Assembly: GCA_026936325.1 (NCBI GenBank) | Contig: JAPTHN010000001.1 | Span: 9,208,160-9,272,159, forward strand | Origin: Platynereis dumerilii | Lineage: Eukaryota > Annelida > Polychaeta > Phyllodocida > Nereididae | Direction: 5' to 3' | Length of the DNA: 64,000 bases | Shown: positions 1 through 8,600 of the stretch, one piece after another | Layout of the letters: every line of letters begins with the position of its first letter | Numbering within the stretch: position 1 is the first letter of the stretch | Made by a program: the position numbers and the translations under genes | Notes under the pieces: model-generated | What the model was told of the DNA's origin: nothing | What the model saw: only the letters and a program-made list of their open reading frames with translations | The model's database searches: none

Positions 1-50
<50 letters not shown>
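1..50. repeat. (CTAT)n microsatellite at window edge
   Basis: Perfect tetranucleotide run, downstream of CNBD2-like exon 15 in its intron. Confidence 0.95.
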
Positions 51-139
51 GCGTTGTATCAAATACAGAAGCACCAGGGAGCACTGCAACACAACAGGAA
101 TGGATATTGAGTTAAAGCGCCACCTGGTATTGGACTTAC

Positions 140-205
140 CAAAGTGACCGATGTATTGCAGGGTTCCACATTCTTTTCATCATCAAAGATAATGTACTCA
201 AGACC
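140..205 (-). CDS. CNBD2: CNBD2-like coding exon 15 (gene continues left)
   Basis: 66 bp, 22 codons, phase 0 both sides, acceptor TTTTTTCTGCAG, donor TTG|GTAAGT. Encodes GLEYIIFDDEKNVEPCNTSV and onward. No stop codon is reached, so further exons lie outside the window. Confidence 0.78.
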
Positions 206-2585
206 CTGCAGAAAAAATAAAGCTTAGGAACATTGCATTGGTTGTTTTGGAAAGCTTGCAAATTAAATTTGTTAAAAAGACAAAAAGAAATCGCTCACAA
301 ATGCCTCTGAAGGTCTTAATCTCTTGAGTTGCACAAAACAGGGACTCTGCCTACTTTCATTTCCCTTTCCAGGCATTCCTGAGACCATAGATGATCGGCT
401 TGGTTTTCGAAATGATTTTTTATCATCATCGTCCTGAAAGAAAGACATGTTCTCATATTATTTCAAGCACCAGAATGCATTTCATTTTTTTTAAAGAAAG
501 GGATGAGAAAAACTTTCGGTTGCTCAGGCGTCAAGACTGAAGAACCATTTTGTTGTGGAACTGTCGATTTGTATTCAGACAGAATGAAAATTACCAAGTT
601 AATAATGCGTTTACCCACACAAAGAAATTCCTCCACATAGTTATCCCCCATGCTATGCTATTAGTGGGGCAGGTATGTAAAAAAATAGTGCATTTATACA
701 TAGAAGCATGAAACTTGGCTCACACTGAAAAAACATCTCTACAAATATAATTGGATAGGGAGCCACTTCAGATTTAGCATAGATGGCTACTGGCAGCCAT
801 TTTCCAAAATGGCCGCCAATTCTTCCATTTTGCTGCTTTCTGTGTAGTTCCTATGAATAGAATGCATGCAAATAGTGTTTGTTATTCCTTCTCTAGGCAT
901 TCAGAACATCACTAAAATTTTTTTAGTTGTTTCAGCTATTTTCAGGCTTTCTAGAATCCAGTTTGGTAGAATTATCAACTCAAATACTGTATTTTCACGG
1001 TTTTGCATGGTTTTGCCAATTCTAAATGAATGTAAAAATAAGTTGCATATTTGAATTCCTTACAAAAAGAGCTTTCAAATGAGTACCCGCATTAATGGGT
1101 TTCGTAAATTTGGAGTGGAAATGGAAAAAATGAAAATTTTCAGTTTTTTGAAGATTTCGGTTCTAAGGTTCATTTTGACAAAGAATTCACGGAAACGCAT
1201 TTTCTTCAACAGTTATAACAAAATGAACCCTAACCACCCTAAAATTCCTTAGTTCAACCCAGGAATCAATTGATAGTGTTTTTTAGATCTTTAGAAGAAA
1301 TAATGACCACTGTTTTCATATGGTCAAACTGTAGGCACTTCACAGAAAGCAGGAAAATGGGAGAATTAGCCGCCATTTTGGAAAATGGCTGCCATGGGGC
1401 AACCAGGTCAAATCTGAAGTGGCTCCCTATCTAAATTTATTCTTTAAGATGTTTTTAAACGATGTGCCAAGTTTCATGCTTCTATGACACGAAATATTAC
1501 TCCCCTATTCATGACAAATCTGCCCCGCTATAAGGGGGATTTTACTTTTAGTCTCCATCACATGAGCTAACATGGCGTCCATCAAATATCTCAAACACCA
1601 CACAATGCACAATGCTCATTCTTTCCCAACATTCGAAGACCCCCCTAAACTTGTCAAATGTTACCATAAATAAATAAATATCATAACCATTTGCACATCC
1701 CAAATACTTTTTCAGCTGGGTTGCTTTTGCGTTTGGCCTGCAGCCATGTTCATTTTGAAAAGCAACAAAACCACTAGGTGTCTCCATATCCTAATATGCA
1801 CACTTGTGCCCCTGGTGGAAATATTTGGCACAACGAAAATTGAGATTCTGGTTGGTATTGGTAGATGTGTAGGGCATGGGGGATATGGAGGCAGTATACC
1901 TGCTCTTGTTTCAAATTCATCAATGGTCTTAGATATCACAAGATTGCTTGATCAATTAAATATAGGCCTAAATACATCGATTCAGATATATAGGCCTATA
2001 CAATATTGTAAAAGAAAAGGAGATAATTTATAAATGTTAGTTTGTTTTATATTGCCCAGAATACAATACCTGCTTGTGATTAGCTGTTCTTGTGCTAAAC
2101 TGGCCATCCAACAAATCTTCCTTCGAAAAACGCAATCCCTTAGAATTTGTTTCAGTGACCAGTGAATTGAAAACAATCTCAGGAAGACTATTGCAATTTT
2201 TTCTATTCTCTTCAACTTCATCTTCTTCTGTGACTATTATTTGTGGTGTCTTCTCAACCTGGTATTTTATCGGTTAAAAATAGGAAATAAATTATAAATG
2301 TTAGTTTGTTTTATAATGCCCAGAATAGACCAAGTCCAAACAAATTTACAATGCAACAGTTACTGCAGCCTTTTAAAAATTGTTAGGCATGGTCCTTTCT
2401 CAAATCCCTAGGCAGTGCAGGTTTCACAACCAGGTGCCATTTTCATCACCAAAATGCTACGTCACTTTGAAATGCTATCACTATGGATCAGTGATGGATA
2501 TTGGGGGGGGGGGGGCGGGGTGACTCTTTGGGGAGCTCTGCTCCCTTGATCAAAAAAAGGAGGGAGGGAGGGTATACATGTAGGC

Positions 2586-2635
<50 letters not shown>

Positions 2636-5600
2636 CGGGGCAGATTTGTCATGAATAGGGGAGTAATATTTCATTTATACATAGAAGCATGAAACTTGGC
2701 ACATCGTTTAAAAACATCTTAAAGAATAAATTTAGATAGGGAGCCACTTCAGATTTGACCTGGTTGCCCCATGGCAGCCATTTTCCAAAATGGCGGCTAA
2801 TTCTCTCATTTTCCTGCTTTCTGTGAAGTGCCTACAGTTTGATCATATGAAAACAGTGGTCATTATTTCTTCTAAAGATCTAAAAAACACTATCAATTGA
2901 TTCCTGGGTTGAACTAAGGAATTTTAGGGTGGTTAGGGTTCATTTTGTTATAACTGTTGAAGAAAATGCGGCATTTTCGCGGTTTCCCATAATTCTATGG
3001 AATCTCAATTAATATTTAAATAGACCAAATATTTGAATTCCTTGTAAGAAGAGCTTTCAAATGAATGGTAGCATCACTAGTTTCCGTGAATTCTTTGTCA
3101 AAATGAACCTTAGAACCGAAATCTTCAAAAAACTTAAAATTTTCATTTTTTTCCATTTCCACTCCAAATTTACGAAACCCATTAATGCGGGTACTCATTT
3201 GAAAGCTCTTTTTGTAAGGAATTCAAATATGCAACTTATTTTTACATTCATTTAGAATTGGCAAAACCATGCAAAACCGTGAAAATACAGTATTTGAGTT
3301 GATAATTCTACCAAAATGGATTCTAGAAAACCTGAAAATAGCTGAAACAACTAAAATTTTTTTAGTGATGTTCTGAATACCTCGAGAAGGAATAATAAAC
3401 ACTATTTGCATTCATTCTATTCATAGGCTGACTGACCAGCCAGTCTGCTGTATTAAAAGCAGGCGAGCGAGCGAGGCTGCAGACTGGTGAATTTCAAGTC
3501 GAATTGGGTATCGAATTGGCTTCTAGGTCATTAGAGGTGCTGCCTCTAAAGTCCGCGCTGCTGCCTATCAGGTCCGCGCCCAGCAGAACTCAGCAGAACT
3601 GTACTGGCTGCTTCAAAAATGCATGTAAGCGAGGACGTGAAATAGAACACCAATTCTGAAATGTTGTAGCCTGCTCGCTGACGCTCGCAACTGATTTAGC
3701 AGGCTACTGTAGCCTGATTCATAGGAACTACACAGAAAGCAGCAAAATGGAAGAATTGGCGGCCATTTTGGAAAATGGCTGCCAGTAGCCATCTATGCTA
3801 AATCTGAAGTGGCTCCCTATCCAATTATATTTGTAGAGATGTTTTTTCAGTGTGCGCCAAGTTTCATGCTTCTATGTATAAATGCACTATTTTTTTACAT
3901 ACCTGCCCTGCTAAGATAGATACATAGATACATAGATACATAGATAGATACTTAGATAGACACATAGATAGCCACATAGATAGACATATAGATAAGTCAT
4001 GGCAGGTACCTGCCATGGATAAGTCTATCTACAAGCAGCTGTTAAAGTGCTTGCACGTTATTTTAGAAATTTGGAATGGCGCGCCGCTGTTGCACCATGC
4101 AGCCAAGAGCTCCCCCGACGAAAATTTTCATTTTCCATCACTGCTATGGATAATTGTTAATAACACATAATGTACACCATCACCATGGTGGAGTTAAGCA
4201 AAGTGTTATGCTTATAAATAACATCTATTAAATAGCTCAATGCACAAGCTTTCCTCATCATCCATAGACTCGAACCTGCAATGTCTCAGTCAGCAGACAA
4301 GCACCTTATCCACTTAGCCGAGAACGCTAATAACTTATTCTTGTGCGTGTCATCTATTTAAATACACATAGCGCCCGAGTCCTTCATACAATGTGTACAT
4401 AATTATGACATTATTTTTGATATGACATTATTTTAGAAAAAAAAAAAAATGCTGCCCTACTCCAGTGAATATGGTGTCCATACTTTTTTAAACTGTTAGC
4501 CAACTATGGATACCTGATCAGAATTTTCCTTGGACAGCAGCTGGTAAAGTCTTTGATTGAGTCCATTAAGAATTACTGAGGGGCAAGAGTTGTGCCGGAG
4601 ACCGGAATCTATCCGAGATGCTGAAAAAAAAGAACAAACGACAGGAAGTTGAAAGGTGTTTTTAACTTAGACCATATCTTCTATATAAATTAATTGCAAT
4701 CAATGAAATTTACAAGGTCAAGACAGATTTACCAACTTGGAGCACAGGATCCAGGAAAATCCTGAGAATCATCTACGGACAGAGTTACACTGTTTCTCTG
4801 AGGGAAAACTTCTATCAACCGCTTCATGACTTGACACTGGCCCTGAGTAAAGCAGAAACGTTTTCATAGAATACATCTTTAATATCTGACACCAGTCTGA
4901 TGAAAATGAGAACTGCATGCTGCTGCCACCTGGCACAAAGTTAGTTTTGTATGCTTCAGCATTGCAGCTCGATCCAAAAATAGTTCGAATTTCATGGCAC
5001 ATTCAAAAAGTTTTATTCAACATTGAGGTAAACCAGAGTAAGACTCCGTAATCACATTCTCTAAGGAAGTAGACATGACCATCAGCATGTATACTCAGAA
5101 ACAGTAATGGTTTCTTATAGATAACATTTTATGAGTTCCCTACAATCAGTTTATGTTGACTGCTCACTGCATGGAGCTTGCGGAACTTCACACTTGCCAC
5201 TAGATGGCAACACATGACAGCGTATGTTGTGCCAAGGCTGGAAAAAGCAGTAGCAATGAAACCGATCCACTTGTAGACAGATCAGACACAATACAGTACA
5301 AACACCTAAGAGGACATGGAATTAAAAAAGAGTATTATTGCATTTACTCACAATGATTATCACACTCCCTCGTGATCTTTCACCTTCCCTTGCCAAAATA
5401 ATTGTGTTCCGCGAAGAATTTTGCATATATATCACAGAATTTAAACAAGTTTTATTTAGAAGATGCACTCACTGTTTTGACGATGTAAATCCAGTCACTT
5501 TTGATGCCGTTGGAGACTACTACAGCACCAGGTCTGAAATGATTAAGCGCAGTAGTGCAGAATGCATATCTTATCGGTCATGATAAAATTAATGGATATA

Positions 5601-8600
5601 AAATCATGGAACACATACTTGAAGTAATGAAAAACACAGTTTTCTGGAAAATTCATTCCATTTGTAGGAAATCCTTTCAAGAAGTCCACATGCTCTCTGG
5701 AAATAAAATATCAAAATTAAATACATAGAAATTCACTTTAATCCAACAAGCCCAGGACAACCTGGTGTTGACCCAGAGCGCTGAAGCTGCTGAAGCAGTA
5801 TCCTTATAAATATTTATATGGCAAATTGCTGTCTTTGTTTGCCATTCTGCTGATAAGTCAACAACATTTTTCAATGTTTTCTTTAGTGGTATTCTCGCTA
5901 CAACTTACATCATCCAAACGGTGAATGTCATATTCTTGTCGATATTAGGCCAAAATGAAAGGTTCAAGGACATGAATGCCTTTTGGAGGGGCATAGATTT
6001 TTCATATTTGTAGGGGGGGATGATTTTGGCGAATGCCAATTATGCGCGAGGCCCAACGGGCCGAAAGTCGCGCTGTGATGGATTTCAGCGACCACTTTAG
6101 GGCCCAAAAGTCAGTATATTTTAGATTATCCAAGAATAGTTTTGAGACTTGTATTTTCCACATAAGAGGCAACTGGTATCATGGAAAAATTGTTAAATAA
6201 GACTGATAATTGTCAACACCTTGTGGTAATAATTTGAAATTCTAGGGGGGGGGGGTAATCATATGATCATCCCCCCCCAGGCTCATCCTAGGGGGGGGAT
6301 GCATCCCCCCATCCCCCCATGATCTACGCCCTGGCCTTTTGACTGATTCCATTCTTTGGTCGAGAGTTCATTTTCTGAGTACTAAGTAAATGATTCATTG
6401 GCATATAAAAAAAGACATTATTTTACCAACACATATATACCTGCAAAATTGAATGTGTTCTGGCTCAGCCCCATCCTTGTTATCGATGAAAATGTCATTG
6501 AAATCTTCTCTATCAATAACCAAGACTTCCATTCTTGTGGCACTCTCTACTGAGGCAGTTCTTAGGCTATTCTGGATCAGAGCTACTTCCTAGTACAACA
6601 GAAAACAAATTAAGTATTTTATATATTACAGCACTTTCAATAAGTATGAATCTATCTATATGTTATTTTATTCTTTGAAAATAGGCCAGACATAATTGAT
6701 CTTTAGCTTCTCAAATCTTCTTGAGGCATATTTTCTAAGATCAGTTGACTGAACCGAAAACAGTACAAACATAAATTTTTTATTATGTCGATTGAAGAAA
6801 AATCGCGGGTAAGCAAAACTTTTTTTTTCGTAGGCAGGAAATCTCTTGGTTAGTCGATCTAAGGAGCTAAAAATTAATATTGTCGGACCTTATAAGCAAA
6901 GAGATGCCCATAATTGCACCCGGAAATATACTGAAATACTGTGATGAAGAGAGCATTATTAGAAGATGCTGCTTATCATACTGATCAATCCAGAAAATAA
7001 TAATTATATAGATCTCACCCCAAAACTTTGTCCTCTCTGCAATCTCGCAGTAGCACGCATAGTGGCATTGCCATCCTCTTCGACAATTTTCTTGATTATG
7101 GCTGAAATTAGAAAATGTATGTCACAATTGCTCATTTGCAGAATTTGTCCAGATGAGGTTGCCTATTTTAACAGCAGCTGAAAGCAGAGGGTTTGCTGCT
7201 GTGCAACCTGTATTAATGACTTATAGGCCTACCACTTGACAGAGTCTACACCTCTGTTAGCCAATCACATGCCCGTATTTTAATACAATAATTCCTGTAT
7301 TCTCTGTTGTCCACTTATCGCCCAATGTTAATCAGTTTGAGTGTATGTCTCATGGTACAAGCCAGCTATTCGATCACCATTCGATTGGGAATATATATTT
7401 ATCATGCGATTGGGAATATGTGTTAAAGCCCTCGGTTGATAAATCACATATTCCCTCTCCCGTGCATGGTGAATAACCAATACTTACCTATTCCCTTCAA
7501 GATGAAATAGAAGTTCTCAGCTTTGTGGCCTTGTTTGAGGATGACTTTCTTTGCTGGAACTCTAAAAAAAAAATAACATTGAAGCTTCCTGCTCTTATTG
7601 AGGCTCAGAGAATTTATTTATTTCTACAAAAAAATGTCAAAGACTGGTATGACATCAGAAACGAAAATGAGTAAATAGACATTTTAACAGTTTTTTTGCA
7701 TTTTAGAAATCAGAAATTTCAATGGAAAAATTTGCAATAACTCATGCAGTGAATATCAGTTCATAGTGTGTCTAACTACGATAAGCTTTAAATCTAAATC
7801 ATACAGACATCACACAAAGCTTGAAAGTTTCGCTAATGTCTATCATGAAAACAAAATAAGCTTTAAAAGCGTTTTTGGTCAGAGGACAAGTTTGTTGATC
7901 GTAAGAATTTATAATTATACCATTTGACACCTCTGTTAGCCTATCACAAGCCAGTATTTCATTGCGATAATTCCCATATTCTTTGTTGTCCACTTATTGT
8001 TTTATGTTTGACTGTTTGAGTGTTTGTCTCATGGTATAAGCCAGTTATTCAATATATTGCATCGGGAATATGTAGTGCTTAACACTGTTTATACCATTCG
8101 ACACCTCTGTCATCCAATCACATGCCAGTATTACAGGGGAATAATTCCCATATTCTTTGTTGTCCAATTATCCTTTCATGTTTGACTGTTTGAGTGTTTG
8201 TCTCATGGTATAAGCCGGTTATTCACCATGGGATCAGGAATATGTGTTTATCACACCTCGGCCTAAAGGCCTCGGGTGATAAATCACATATTCCCTCTCC
8301 CGTGGTGAATAACCTTTACTTATCATGCCTCGAGCTTAAACATCACACATTCCCTCTCCCGTGGTGAATAACCTGCACACTTCTGTCTGCAAGAGGACCG
8401 CTGTCACATTGCCACTTCTTTTTCCAGCGTTGGCAGATCAGAACATTATGCTGTCATGTGTTGCCACCTATAGACTAGTGTGCTATTCCGCAAGCTCCTG
8501 CGAGCGCTTCACATCATTTCAGTCTGACGAACTCACACAATTTTGTCTGGAAGAAACCGGGGCTGTCTCTGAGTGTGCTGATGGCATTGTCTACTTCCTC

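Larger units (their letters stand above)
7228..8380. repeat. Three copies of a palindrome-bearing repeat
   Basis: Related copies at about 7228-7495, 7918-8075 and 8088-8380 share CACCTCTGT(T/C)AGCCAATCACATG, TTTGAGTGT(A/T)TGTCTCATGG and a hairpin ending ATTCCCTCTCCCGTG. The third has the best hairpin (8217-8314). No reading frame. Intron between exons 5 and 6. Confidence 0.6.
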
